Origin: Streptomyces koelreuteriae
GTDB lineage: Bacteria > Actinomycetota > Actinomycetes > Streptomycetales > Streptomycetaceae
Reading direction: 5' to 3'
Assembly: GCF_018604545.1 (NCBI RefSeq)
Contig: NZ_CP075896.1
Span: forward strand, 1,674,001-1,738,000
DNA: 64,000 nucleotides
In this document: positions 18,057-26,731 of the stretch, piece by piece
Position numbering within the stretch: the stretch's first letter is position 1
Layout of the letters: every line of letters begins with the position of its first letter
Translations under genes and position numbers: made by a program
The notes under the pieces: model-generated
Databases searched by the model: none
The model's input: the letters and a program-made list of their open reading frames with translations, nothing else
Told to the model about the DNA's origin: nothing

Positions 18057-19073
18057 ATGCGCACACGACGACCCGCACGCCACCCCGCCCCGACCCTGGT
18101 CGCGCTGCTGCTGGCCGCGGCCCTCGCACTCACCGGATGCAGCGGCGCGGGCGACGACTCCGGCGGCAAGAGCTCCGACCGCGGGCTCGCCGCCCCTCAG
18201 GCCGACGACAAGGCGGGCGACGCGTCCGGCGCGCAGGAGGCCGCCCCCGAGGGCGCCGGAAGCGGAGCCCGGGCGACCGCGCCGCCGAAGCTCACCGAGA
18301 ACCACATCATCCGCACGGCCTCGCTGACCGTGCAGGTCAAGGACGTCCCGAAGGCCCTGGACCAGGCCCGCACCGGCACCGAGAACGCGGGCGGCTACGT
18401 CGGCAACGAGACCACCACCCGCGACGGGGACGGCCACGAGCGGACCCGGGTCGTGCTGCGCGTGCCCGTCGAGAAGTACGACGAGGTCCTGGCCGAGCTG
18501 GAGGGCACCGGCAAACTCCTCGACCGCAGCGCCAAGGCCGAGGACGTCACCGAACAGGTCGTGGACGTGGAGAGCCGGATCAAGTCGCAGCGCGCCAGCG
18601 TGGCCCGGATCCGCGAGCTGATGGACCGGGCCACCAAGATCGGCGACGTGGTGACCCTGGAGGGTGAGCTGAGCACCCGCCAGGCCGACCTGGAGGCGCT
18701 GCTCGCCCGGCAGGAGTCCCTGAAGGACCGCACGAGCCTGGCCACCATCACCCTCTCGCTGTCCGAGACCCCGGTGAAGAAGAAGGAGGCGAAGGACGAC
18801 GACCCGGGCTTCCTGGACGCGCTCGCGGGCGGCTGGAACGCCTTCGTGACGATGCTGCGCTGGCTCGCGGTGGCCCTCGGCGCGATCCTGCCGTTCGCGG
18901 CGGTCGCGGCCCTGATCACGCTGCTGTGGCTGCGTGTCGTACGCCCCCGCCTGCCGCGCCGCACGCGGCCCGCGTCGCCCGCGATGAGCGCGCTCGGCCC
19001 GCTGCCGACGGCCCGCCCGGCCCCGGAGTCCGGGCAGCCGCGCACGCCCGGCGAGCAGGACCGACAGGACTGA
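18057..19073 (+). CDS. DUF4349 lipoprotein
   Basis: 338 residues. A signal peptide ends in a lipobox (LALTGC, Cys at about residue 28), followed by a low-complexity linker. The DUF4349 domain (residues about 75-240) contains the segment IIRTASLTVQVKDVPKALDQ and a long coiled coil around VVDVESRIKSQRASVARIREL, and a C-terminal transmembrane helix lies near residues 262-295. Both lipid and helix would anchor it in the membrane. The role is unknown. The ATG at 18057 is preceded by GGGGGAAG. It diverges from cgoX. Confidence 0.87.
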   Translation: MRTRRPARHPAPTLVALLLAAALALTGCSGAGDDSGGKSSDRGLAAPQADDKAGDASGAQEAAPEGAGSGARATAPPKLTENHIIRTASLTVQVKDVPKALDQARTGTENAGGYVGNETTTRDGDGHERTRVVLRVPVEKYDEVLAELEGTGKLLDRSAKAEDVTEQVVDVESRIKSQRASVARIRELMDRATKIGDVVTLEGELSTRQADLEALLARQESLKDRTSLATITLSLSETPVKKKEAKDDDPGFLDALAGGWNAFVTMLRWLAVALGAILPFAAVAALITLLWLRVVRPRLPRRTRPASPAMSALGPLPTARPAPESGQPRTPGEQDRQD

Positions 19074-19100
19074 AGTGCCCTGCTCCCGTAGCGTGTTCAC

Positions 19101-20498
19101 ATGAGCATCAACCGTACGCGGGGTACCCGGGAGCGACTGGTCGTGATCGGCGGTGACGCCGCGGGGATGTCCGCGGCGTCACAGGCACGCCGGCTGAACA
19201 AGCCCGACGAGCTGGAGATCGTGGCGTTCGAGCGCGGCAACTTCACGTCGTACTCGGCGTGCGGCATCCCCTACTGGGTGGGCGGCGACGTCCCCGACCG
19301 GGACCGGCTCATCGCCCGCACCCCCGAGGAGCACCGCGCGCGGGACATCGATCTGCGGCTGCGCACCGAGGTCACCGAGATCGACCCCGACGGGCAGCGG
19401 GTACGCGCGCGTGACGTCGACTCCGGGGCCGAGTCCTGGACGTCGTACGACAAGCTCGTGATCGCGACCGGTGCCCGGCCGATCCGGCCCGGCCTGCCCG
19501 GGGTGGACGCGCCCGGGGTGCACGGGGTGCAGACGCTGGACGACGGCCAGGCGCTGCTGGACACGCTGGCACGCACGCGTGGCCGTCGCGCGGTGGTCGT
19601 GGGGGCCGGTTACATCGGCGTGGAGATGGCCGAGGCGCTCATCAACCGCGGTTACGAGGTGACGGTCGTCAACCGCGGCAGCGAGCCCATGTCGACCCTC
19701 GACCCCGACATGGGCCGTCTGGTGCACGAGGCCATGGAGGGCCTGGGCATCACGATGGTGAACGACACCGAGGTCACCGAGGTCCTGACGGGCGACGACG
19801 GCCGGGTGCGCGCGGTGGCCACGAAGGACCGAGAGTTCCCGGCGGACGTCGTCGTGCTCGGCATCGGCGTACGCCCCGAGACGACCCTCGCCCGGGCGGC
19901 CGGACTCCCGCTCGGCACGCACCAGGGTCTTCTCACGGACCGCTCGATGCGGGTGCGCGGCCACGAGAACATCTGGGCGGGCGGCGACTGCGTCGAGGTC
20001 CTCGACCTGGTCTCCGGCCAGCAACGGCACATTCCGCTCGGCACCCACGCCAACAAGCACGGCCAGGTCATCGGCACCAACGCGGGCGGCGGCTACGCCA
20101 CCTTCCCCGGTGTGGTCGGCACCGCCGTCAGCAAGGTCTGCGATCTGGAGATCGCGCGTACGGGACTGCGCGAGAAGGACGCCCACCGTGTGGGCCTGCG
20201 CTTCGAGACGGTCACCATCGAGTCGACCAACCGCGCCGGCTACTACCCGAACTCCTCCCCCATGACGGTCAAGATGCTCGCCGAACACCGCACGGGCCGC
20301 CTCCTCGGCGTCCAGATCGTCGGCAGGGAGGGTGCGGGCAAACGCGTCGACATCGCGGCGGTCGCCCTCACCGCGGGCATGACGGCGGAACAGATGACAA
20401 CCCTCGACCTCGGCTACGCCCCACCCTTCTCCCCCGTCTGGGACCCGATCCTGGTAGCGGCCCGCAAGGCGGCGACGAAGGTCCGCAGTTCTTTGTAA
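19101..20498 (+). CDS. FAD-dependent pyridine nucleotide-disulphide oxidoreductase (CoA-disulfide reductase-like)
   Basis: 465 residues. Motifs are the N-terminal FAD site VVIGGDAAGMSAASQARRL, the single redox Cys in SYSACGIPYWVGG, the NAD(P)H site VVVGAGYIGVEMAEAL, and the second FAD motif IWAGGDCVEV. The single active-site Cys and overall length fit CoA-disulfide reductase, NADH oxidase or NADH peroxidase. No rhodanese domain is fused. The gene starts 27 bases after DUF4349 stops, without a clear Shine-Dalgarno sequence. Substrate remains open. Confidence 0.87.
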   Translation: MSINRTRGTRERLVVIGGDAAGMSAASQARRLNKPDELEIVAFERGNFTSYSACGIPYWVGGDVPDRDRLIARTPEEHRARDIDLRLRTEVTEIDPDGQRVRARDVDSGAESWTSYDKLVIATGARPIRPGLPGVDAPGVHGVQTLDDGQALLDTLARTRGRRAVVVGAGYIGVEMAEALINRGYEVTVVNRGSEPMSTLDPDMGRLVHEAMEGLGITMVNDTEVTEVLTGDDGRVRAVATKDREFPADVVVLGIGVRPETTLARAAGLPLGTHQGLLTDRSMRVRGHENIWAGGDCVEVLDLVSGQQRHIPLGTHANKHGQVIGTNAGGGYATFPGVVGTAVSKVCDLEIARTGLREKDAHRVGLRFETVTIESTNRAGYYPNSSPMTVKMLAEHRTGRLLGVQIVGREGAGKRVDIAAVALTAGMTAEQMTTLDLGYAPPFSPVWDPILVAARKAATKVRSSL

Positions 20499-20520
20499 CG
20501 GGGTGAGGGTCCTTTTCCTC

Positions 20521-20597
20521 AGGGGCGCGGGGCTGTATCCATGTGCGGCTCCGCCGCGTGGGCGCGAACGGCCACGAGGGCGCCGCACCCGGCCACG
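20521..20597. repeat. Streptomyces dispersed intergenic repeat, copy 1
   Basis: The sequence starting AGGGGCGCGGGGCTGTATCC, followed by GGCTCCGCCGCGTGGGCGCGA and a CCACGA, has the look of a GC-rich imperfect-palindrome element found many times between streptomycete genes. It lies between convergent genes, which is its usual position. A second, reverse-oriented copy is at 31114-31160. Confidence 0.6.
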
Positions 20598-20622
20598 CAC
20601 CCGCACCCCCACGGCGAACCCC

Positions 20623-20952
20623 CTACGCGGTCCCGGCCGTACCGTTGATCCGATCGATCGCCTGCCGCGCCTGCTCCGCCGGCGGCCGCGCCGGCAACGA
20701 CGACACCGACGCCGAAGCCGTCACCGCCGGCGGCTGCTCCCCCGCCGGCTTCGCATGCGCCGCTGCCCGCGACGAACGCAACCGATGGCTCACCGCCTCC
20801 TCCAGCGTCACGGGCCGCCGCATCTGGGACGCCAGCCGCCCGGCCTCCTGGCCGAGGCGGGCCACGTCCTCCCAGGGCAGCCGCACCACCAGCGTGAGCT
20901 CCGCCTCGCCGTCGGGCAGTGCGTGCATCGCGGGGTTCACTCGGTCGTTCAT
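20623..20952 (-). CDS. small hypothetical protein
   Basis: 109 residues. The ATG at 20952 follows AGGAA. The central part ELTLVVRLPWEDVARLGQEA and the segment RPVTLEEAVSHRLRSS resemble small regulatory or ribbon-helix-helix-like proteins, but I recognise no family with certainty. The C-terminus is Ala/Pro-rich. It lies just downstream of the MmyB regulator in the same orientation with a 94-base gap, so it may be co-transcribed with it as part of the accessory cassette. Confidence 0.6.
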   Translation of the reverse strand: MNDRVNPAMHALPDGEAELTLVVRLPWEDVARLGQEAGRLASQMRRPVTLEEAVSHRLRSSRAAAHAKPAGEQPPAVTASASVSSLPARPPAEQARQAIDRINGTAGTA

Positions 20953-21046
20953 CGCCTGTTCCTCACGTCGGCCCCGCGACCCGCCTTCCCCGCGCCGCGG
21001 GCGGTTGCCGACACATACGCACGCCCCCGGGGCAGCGTTCACCGGC

Positions 21047-21811
21047 TCACCGATCCACGGGCAGCAGCAGGACATAGCGAAGCTCCTGCCGGTACGCGGG
21101 AAGCAGCACCTGCGAGGTGACGGTGAGGGTCTCCGGACAGACGTGGGGCAGGCGCAGTTCGTAGCGGTGGCCGTGCCGGTAGGCGAGCACCTTGGGGCTT
21201 CGATCCCAGAGGTCGCGGCACACCCGGTCGTCGAGGACGGCGTCGCGCAGCGCGCCGAGGTCGGCGTCGTCGGGGCGCGTCACCAGCGCGAAACGCAGCA
21301 GCGCGAGGTACTGCGCGGCGTGCCGGGGCCAGTCCACGATCTGCTCGCGGGCCTCGGTCGTGGTCAGCGCCCAGCGCATCAGGTTGGCACCGGGCTCCAG
21401 GACCCAGGGGAACCAGCGGGCCATGGCCGCGTTGTGGTCGAGGAGGTTCCACGCCTGGTCGGTGAGGTAGGTGGGGAAGTCGGTCTGCGCCGAGGCGAGT
21501 TCGGCGAGGGCGTCGGTGATGTCGTTCTCGGCCGGCTGCCCGCCCGCACCGCCGAGTGCGTTCCCGTAAAGGGCCATGCGTTCGTCGGGGCCGAGCAGCA
21601 GGGCCTTGGAAAGGCGCTCGAGTATTTCGCCGGAAAGCGGGGCGTGCAGCCCGGTTTCGAGATTCCGATACCAGCGCTCGCTGACACCCATCCGGTCCGC
21701 AACTTCTTTTTGAGGTAACTGTCTTCCTCTGTTCATTTTGTTTCCGGCGTCGACGCGCCACGCGCGCAGCAGATCGGGCAGCGAGGAAACAGACTGGACA
21801 TGACGTGACAC
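21047..21811 (-). CDS. MmyB-like XRE family transcriptional regulator with TTA codon
   Basis: About 254 residues. The N-terminal HTH (RQLPQKEVADRMGVSERWYR) is an XRE domain, and the remainder (LLDHNAAMARWFPWV, the WP-R segment) is the MmyB ligand-binding domain common in Streptomyces. The Leu of GRQLPQ is TTA (21716-21718), and nearby codons AGA, AAA and GAA are atypical, suggesting transfer and bldA control. The GTG start at 21811 is preferred since it begins just before SSLPDLLRAW, the conserved first helix, but the ribosome binding site is about 12 bases away. It is divergent from the ntdABC-like operon, so it is the likely regulator. Confidence 0.85.
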   Translation of the reverse strand: MSRHVQSVSSLPDLLRAWRVDAGNKMNRGRQLPQKEVADRMGVSERWYRNLETGLHAPLSGEILERLSKALLLGPDERMALYGNALGGAGGQPAENDITDALAELASAQTDFPTYLTDQAWNLLDHNAAMARWFPWVLEPGANLMRWALTTTEAREQIVDWPRHAAQYLALLRFALVTRPDDADLGALRDAVLDDRVCRDLWDRSPKVLAYRHGHRYELRLPHVCPETLTVTSQVLLPAYRQELRYVLLLPVDR

Positions 21812-21950
21812 CGCTCGGAAACACTCCCTCTGCGTATCGCCGGGGGAACACACCGTAACAAGAGCGGGAGTTGCATGCACAACGTGCGGCAAAAAGCTGC
21901 CGGTTGACTCCTCTTGTCGACCGCTGACAGCATCGCCGACGTACGCCGCT

Positions 21951-22010
21951 CGCATTCCCCACGGAATGCGGTCCGAGCGCTATTCGGCCCGTCAATCAAT
22001 TCGCATTCCC
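21951..22010. promoter_or_regulatory. inverted repeat and half-site upstream of the ntdA-like gene
   Basis: A perfect 8-base dyad, CGCATTCC-CCAC-GGAATGCG (21951-21970), lies 96 bases before the aminotransferase start, and a second CGCATTCCC occurs at 22002-22010. A possible -35-like TTGACT lies near 21904. The repeated half-site in the space between the divergent regulator and operon is a candidate MmyB operator. This is inference from position and symmetry. Confidence 0.45.
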
Positions 22011-22065
22011 TACCCATGCGCGCGTTCGCGCCAGGATTCCCGCTATCCGAACGCAAGGAGTACGC

Positions 22066-23439
22066 ATGACCGTCTCCACCGTCGCCGCCGAAACCGGCAC
22101 GCTCACCGGCTCCCTCCTCCTCGGCGACAGCCGCGGCCTGCACCGCGTGGCCGAGGACCTCGCCCGCGGCACGAGGGTCGCCCGGTCCTTACGGGACACC
22201 CTCGCCAACCGGGAACTGGCGCAGGCCCTTTCGTCGTGGAACTCCGCTCCGGAACATCCCGACGCGTTCGTCGCCTCCCTCTTCCCCGAGCCGCCTCCGG
22301 CGTCGAACGTCCCCTTCCTGCCGAAGGAACGGCTCCTGTCGCCGCGGGAGAAGAGCGCCGCCGCCGACGCCTTCGCACAGGTGCTGGAGAGCTGCGAGTT
22401 CACCAGCGGCCCCGCCGTCACGGCCTTCGAGGACGCCCTCGCCGACTACGCCGGGCTGTCCTGCGCCGTCGCGACCGGCAGCGGTACGGACGCGCTCGCC
22501 ATCGCCCTGCGTGCCGTGGGCGTCGAGCCGGGCGACGAGGTGATCCTGCCGGCCAACAGCTTCGCCGCCACCGAGAACGCGGTGTTCGCCTGCGGTGCCG
22601 TACCCGTCCTCGCCGATGTGACCACCCCGGACGGCAACCTGGACCCCGAGTCGGTGGCGGAGCGGATCACCCCGCGCACCGTGGCGCTGCTCCCGGTCCA
22701 TCTGTACGGCAAGCTCGCCGACATGGCCGGGCTGCGGGCCGTCGCCGACCGGCACGGGCTGCGGATCGTCGAGGACGCCTGCCAGGCGATCGGGGTCACC
22801 GGTGTCGGGCGGTACTCCGACGCGGCGGCCCTCAGCTTCAACCCGTACAAGAACGTCGGACTGTGCGGGAAGGCCGGTGCCGTGGTCACCGGCTCCGCCG
22901 AGATCGCCGAGCGCTGCCGGGTGCTCGGCTACCACGGTTTCGAGCCGGGCCGGAAGAACGTCAAGCGCGAGGCGTACGGGCTCAACGCGCGCATCGACAA
23001 CACCATGGCCGCGATCGGTCTGGCCCTGCTGCCCTGGACGAGTCTGCGCGGGCTGCGGCGCACGTATCTGGCCCGGCGCTACGTCGAGGCGCTGCGGCCG
23101 CTGGCCGAGGAGGGCCTGATCGAGGCGCCCGCCTTCGCTCCCGACCACTCCTGGCACCTGTTCCCCGTCCTCACGGCCGGTGGTGCGGCGGCCCGTGACG
23201 CCCTGCTGGAGCGGCTGGCGCGGACGAGCCGGGTGGAGACGGATGTCTACTACCCCGTCCTGACGCACCGGCAGAAGACCCCGGTGCGCGAGCGGTTCTT
23301 CGGGCAGGCGCACCTGCCGCGCACCGAGTGGCTGCACGACCGGGTGCTGCATCTGCCGTTGCACGCGGGGCTGTCCCTCGGCGAGCAGGACCGCGTGGTC
23401 GAGGCCCTGTACGCGGCGAGGCGCCGGGCGGCGGCATGA
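22066..23439 (+). CDS. ntdA: NtdA-like 3-oxo-glucose-6-phosphate aminotransferase
   Basis: 457 residues, close to B. subtilis NtdA (about 441). It is a DegT/DnrJ/EryC1-fold, PLP-dependent sugar aminotransferase with an N-terminal extension before VPFLPKERL. Conserved segments with NtdA from memory are ATGSGTDA, PANSFAATENAV, LPVHLYGK, VEDACQ, the PLP Lys in SFNPYKNVGLCGKAG, and ETDVYYPVLTHRQKTP. NtdA converts 3-oxo-glucose-6-phosphate to kanosamine-6-phosphate with glutamate. Codon 42 is TTA (22189-22191), unusual for Streptomyces and a bldA checkpoint. Start ATG follows AAGGAG. The next gene overlaps by four bases. Confidence 0.92.
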   Translation: MTVSTVAAETGTLTGSLLLGDSRGLHRVAEDLARGTRVARSLRDTLANRELAQALSSWNSAPEHPDAFVASLFPEPPPASNVPFLPKERLLSPREKSAAADAFAQVLESCEFTSGPAVTAFEDALADYAGLSCAVATGSGTDALAIALRAVGVEPGDEVILPANSFAATENAVFACGAVPVLADVTTPDGNLDPESVAERITPRTVALLPVHLYGKLADMAGLRAVADRHGLRIVEDACQAIGVTGVGRYSDAAALSFNPYKNVGLCGKAGAVVTGSAEIAERCRVLGYHGFEPGRKNVKREAYGLNARIDNTMAAIGLALLPWTSLRGLRRTYLARRYVEALRPLAEEGLIEAPAFAPDHSWHLFPVLTAGGAAARDALLERLARTSRVETDVYYPVLTHRQKTPVRERFFGQAHLPRTEWLHDRVLHLPLHAGLSLGEQDRVVEALYAARRRAAA

Positions 23440-24320
23440 CCGACACCCTGCCGTTCGAGGCCGGCGGCGGCCCGGACCTCGGTCCGCCGCCCCATCTGCG
23501 CCTGCCGGACCGGGTGGGCTGGGCCGCGTTCTCCGACTTCGACGAGACCTACCTCGCCCATGCCGCGACCCCTGAACAACGCGCCCACCTCGCCGCGCTG
23601 GAGGAGTTCCTGCTGAGCGAGGCCGTCGAGCACGGCCTGCTGTTCGGCTGGGTCACCGGCAGCTCACCGGCCTCCGTACGGGAGAAGATGGCGCGCTGCG
23701 GTGCCCGCGTCCTGCCGCACTTCGTGGCCGGTTCGCTCGGCACCGAGCTGACGTTCTTCCCCGACGGCGTCGCCCGCCCCGACCCCGAGTGGGGGCAACT
23801 GCTGCGGGACAGCGGCTTCGACCGGGACCGGGTGCGGACGGCCGTGGAGCGTCTCGCCCGGTACGGGGTCGACTTGCTCCCGCAAGCCGACCCGCACACC
23901 GGCAGCCCCACCGAGTTCCTGTTCAACTACTACTTCCGCTCCCTCGGCGACCCGCGACGCGACGCGCAGAGCCTCGACCTCGTGCGGGACCTGGCCCGCG
24001 AGCACGGCCTCGGGCTCAACATCAGCCGCTGCAACCCCGCCACCGGGGACCCCGCCGACTGCTACGACGTCGACTTCATCCCGACGGTGTGCGGCAAGCG
24101 CAACGTCGTCCGGCACCTGTGCGCCCGCTTCGGCGTCGCAGCGGAGCGGACCCTCGCGTTCGGCGACAGCGGCAACGACCTGGAGATGCTGGGCGCCGTG
24201 CGCCACGGCTACCTCGTCGCCAACTGCACGCCCGAGGCCAGGAGCCGCTTCACCCGGGTGTCGCCGCACCCGCACGCCCAGGCCCTCCTCACCGCCTTCC
24301 GCCACCACCTCGGCCACTGA
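23436..24320 (+). CDS. ntdB: NtdB-like kanosamine-6-phosphate phosphatase (HAD superfamily)
   Basis: 294 residues. The HAD nucleophile motif is AFSDFDETYL (Asp-x-Asp near residue 34), motif II WVTGSS, and motif IV AFGDSGNDLEMLGAV; this is a Cof-type cap HAD like NtdB (about 282 residues). NtdB removes phosphate from kanosamine-6-phosphate. Its ATG overlaps the aminotransferase TGA, so translation is coupled. Being directly between NtdA and NtdC homologues in the Bacillus gene order makes the assignment firm at family level; product specificity is inference. Confidence 0.88.
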   Translation: MTDTLPFEAGGGPDLGPPPHLRLPDRVGWAAFSDFDETYLAHAATPEQRAHLAALEEFLLSEAVEHGLLFGWVTGSSPASVREKMARCGARVLPHFVAGSLGTELTFFPDGVARPDPEWGQLLRDSGFDRDRVRTAVERLARYGVDLLPQADPHTGSPTEFLFNYYFRSLGDPRRDAQSLDLVRDLAREHGLGLNISRCNPATGDPADCYDVDFIPTVCGKRNVVRHLCARFGVAAERTLAFGDSGNDLEMLGAVRHGYLVANCTPEARSRFTRVSPHPHAQALLTAFRHHLGH

Positions 24321-24377
24321 ACCGCTCCCCCGGTCCGGTGATCCCGGGCCGGAGGGCCGTCCTGAAAGAGGCAGACC

Positions 24378-25436
24378 ATGCACATAGGAATCATCGGCGC
24401 CGGCGGCATCGCCCTCGCCCACCTGCGCGCCGCCGAGACCGTCCCCGGCGTCGTCGCGGCCGGCGTGTACGACGTACTGCCCGAGAAGGCGGCGGAACTG
24501 GCCGAGCGTTTCGGCTGCCCCGTCTTCTCCTCCACGACCGAGCTGTACCGGCATGTCGACGCGGTCGTCATCGCCTCGCCCAACCACACCCACGCCGACT
24601 ACGCCGAGGAGGCCGTCCGGCACGGCAGGCATGTGCTGTGCGAGAAGCCGATGACGACGACGGTCGCGGAGGCCGAGCGCATCACCGCGCTGGCCGAGGA
24701 GAGCGGCCTGGTGTGCGCCATGGGCTTCAACTACCGCTATCTGGAGGCCATCGGCGAGATCAGGAACCTGGTGCGGAGCAGGGAGCTGGGCTCCATCCTC
24801 TTCGCGGAGGCCGGCTTCCGGCGCGGCAGCGCCCTGACCCGCTCCCGCTTCACCTGGCGGGACAGCGCGCTGGGCCGCTCCACCAGCGGCTCCCTCGGCG
24901 ACCTGGGCGTGCATCTGGTGGACATGCTCGACCGGCTCTTCGACAGCCCGGTCGACAGCACGAGCTGCCGCACCAAGCTCCAGGTCAACGTGCCGCAGAA
25001 GGAGGGCCAGGACGTCCAGGTGGACGACTACGCCTTCGTCAGCGGCCGTCTGGAGAACGGCACCTTCTTCAACCTGGTCACCTCCAAGTCCTCGCTGCCG
25101 GAGGAGCTCGGCTTCTCGTTGAAGATCATCGGCGACCGCAAGGAGCTGTACTACCACTCCAAGGACGACACGACGTACTTCCTGAAGTCCCGTGTCACCT
25201 GGGAGCAGGGCACGTTCGCCCGCGAGGAGACGCTCGCCTCGCCGCCCGGCGAGGTGCCCGGGTGGAGCGACACGTTCCGGCACCAGCTGCGGGAGTGGCG
25301 CGACGCGGTCTCCGCCCGGGACACCGCCGACAGCGCGCTGGCCCGCTTCGGCGACGGGCTGCGCAGCCAGCGGGTGCTGGAACGCCTGCTGGCGGGCGAC
25401 GAGCAGGACGCGCTCGCCGCGGCGATGCCCTCGTGA
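24378..25436 (+). CDS. ntdC: NtdC-like glucose-6-phosphate 3-dehydrogenase (Gfo/Idh/MocA)
   Basis: 352 residues, nearly the length of NtdC (350). The N-terminal Rossmann motif is IGIIGAGGIALAHLRAAE, the catalytic motif LCEKPM carries the Lys, and the later segment GDLGVHLVDMLDRL has the conserved His. NtdC oxidises the C3 hydroxyl of glucose-6-phosphate with NAD+, the first step of kanosamine formation; the product is labile and passed to NtdA. The ATG follows GAAAGAGG and is 57 bases after ntdB. Confidence 0.9.
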   Translation: MHIGIIGAGGIALAHLRAAETVPGVVAAGVYDVLPEKAAELAERFGCPVFSSTTELYRHVDAVVIASPNHTHADYAEEAVRHGRHVLCEKPMTTTVAEAERITALAEESGLVCAMGFNYRYLEAIGEIRNLVRSRELGSILFAEAGFRRGSALTRSRFTWRDSALGRSTSGSLGDLGVHLVDMLDRLFDSPVDSTSCRTKLQVNVPQKEGQDVQVDDYAFVSGRLENGTFFNLVTSKSSLPEELGFSLKIIGDRKELYYHSKDDTTYFLKSRVTWEQGTFAREETLASPPGEVPGWSDTFRHQLREWRDAVSARDTADSALARFGDGLRSQRVLERLLAGDEQDALAAAMPS

Positions 25437-25503
25437 CCGCGCGCGACGCACAGGGCAGGGGCATCGGCATCGGCATCGGTTTCGCGGCGAAGAGGAACGT
25501 CTC

Positions 25504-26724
25504 TTGACCGGGACCTCGACGCGGGCCGCGCCGCACGACACCGCTGTGGCGCGGCCCCTGTTCAGCCCGTTCGCCGTCGTCGCCTCATGCGTGGGCTTCG
25601 CCCTGATCGGGGCCCTTCAGGCGCTGTACGGTCCGGCGATCCCCGCGTTCCGCGCGGAGTTCGGCCTGTCACCGGCCGCCGCCGGGCTGAGCCTGAGCGC
25701 TCACTTCGTCGGCGGCGTGGCCGGTGTGCTGCTGCTCAACCGGGCGCACGGGCGGCTGGGCAACAGAACCCTGCTGTCCGCCTCGTACGCGCTGATGGCA
25801 CTCGGCGGGACCGGCTTCGCGCTGGCCTCCGCCTGGCCGTGGGCGCTGGCCTGCGCGCTGCTGACCGGGGTGGGCTTCGGCGGCATCGACTACGGACTCA
25901 ATCAGCTGTTCTCGGTGGGGTTCGGCCGTCGCAGCCCGGCGATGCTCAACATCATCGGCGCGGCCTACGGCCTCGGCGCCGTGGGCGGTCCCGCGCTCCT
26001 GGGGCTGCTGGGCCCGGGCGAGTACCCGGCCGTCTTCGCCGGGTTCGCCGCGCTGTCCGCCGTACTGGTGCTGGCACAGCGCGGCGTCCGCGAGGGCGGG
26101 GAGACGCCCGTCCCGACGGCGCCCGAAGAACCCGGAGAGGAGGACGGGAAGGGGACACCCGGACTGCGGGCTTCCGCGACCCTGGTCGTCACGGTCTTCA
26201 TCGCGCTGTACGTCCTGATGGTGGCGGTGGAGACCGGGGTCGGCGGCTGGGAGCCGACGCATCTGGAGTCCGTCGGGCACGACGCGGCGACCGCGGCCAC
26301 GGCGACCTCCGCCTTCTGGCTGATGGTGACCGTGGGACGGCTGCTGGTCGCACCGCTGACGCTGCGCTGGTCGGTGCAGACGATCATGGTGGTCAGCTCG
26401 GTCGGCATGGTGGTCTGCCTTCTGCTGGCCCTGATCCCGGCGGCGGCCCCGTACGCGTACGCCGGTGTCGGCCTGTTCCACGCGCCGATCTTCCCCACGG
26501 GCCTGCCCTGGCTGTCCCGGGCGGTGCCGCGGGCGCGGCGGGCGGGGGCCTATGTGATCGCCGCGTCGATGATCGGCGGGGTCGCGGCCGGGCCGGTGCT
26601 GGGCAAGGGCATCGAACTGGCCGGTGTCGACGCCGTACCGGTGCTGCTGGCCCTGCCCGCGGCCGGATGCCTGGCGGCCACCTGGTGGCTGATCCGGGCG
26701 ACGCGGGAGGGCCCGTCGTCCTGA
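25504..26724 (+). CDS. MFS transporter, GlcP-like
   Basis: About 406 residues with 12 hydrophobic segments. The start is read as TTG at 25504, which has GAGGAA six bases upstream; no ATG is nearby. It has the general form of the FucP/GlcP-type sugar transporters, the same class as the B. subtilis gene glcP that ends the ntdABC operon. A 6-base tandem repeat (GGCATC) lies in the 67-base gap upstream. It may take up glucose to feed the pathway or export product. It is convergent with hemE, 7 bases apart. Confidence 0.82.
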   Translation: MTGTSTRAAPHDTAVARPLFSPFAVVASCVGFALIGALQALYGPAIPAFRAEFGLSPAAAGLSLSAHFVGGVAGVLLLNRAHGRLGNRTLLSASYALMALGGTGFALASAWPWALACALLTGVGFGGIDYGLNQLFSVGFGRRSPAMLNIIGAAYGLGAVGGPALLGLLGPGEYPAVFAGFAALSAVLVLAQRGVREGGETPVPTAPEEPGEEDGKGTPGLRASATLVVTVFIALYVLMVAVETGVGGWEPTHLESVGHDAATAATATSAFWLMVTVGRLLVAPLTLRWSVQTIMVVSSVGMVVCLLLALIPAAAPYAYAGVGLFHAPIFPTGLPWLSRAVPRARRAGAYVIAASMIGGVAAGPVLGKGIELAGVDAVPVLLALPAAGCLAATWWLIRATREGPSS

Positions 26725-26731
26725 AGGCCCG

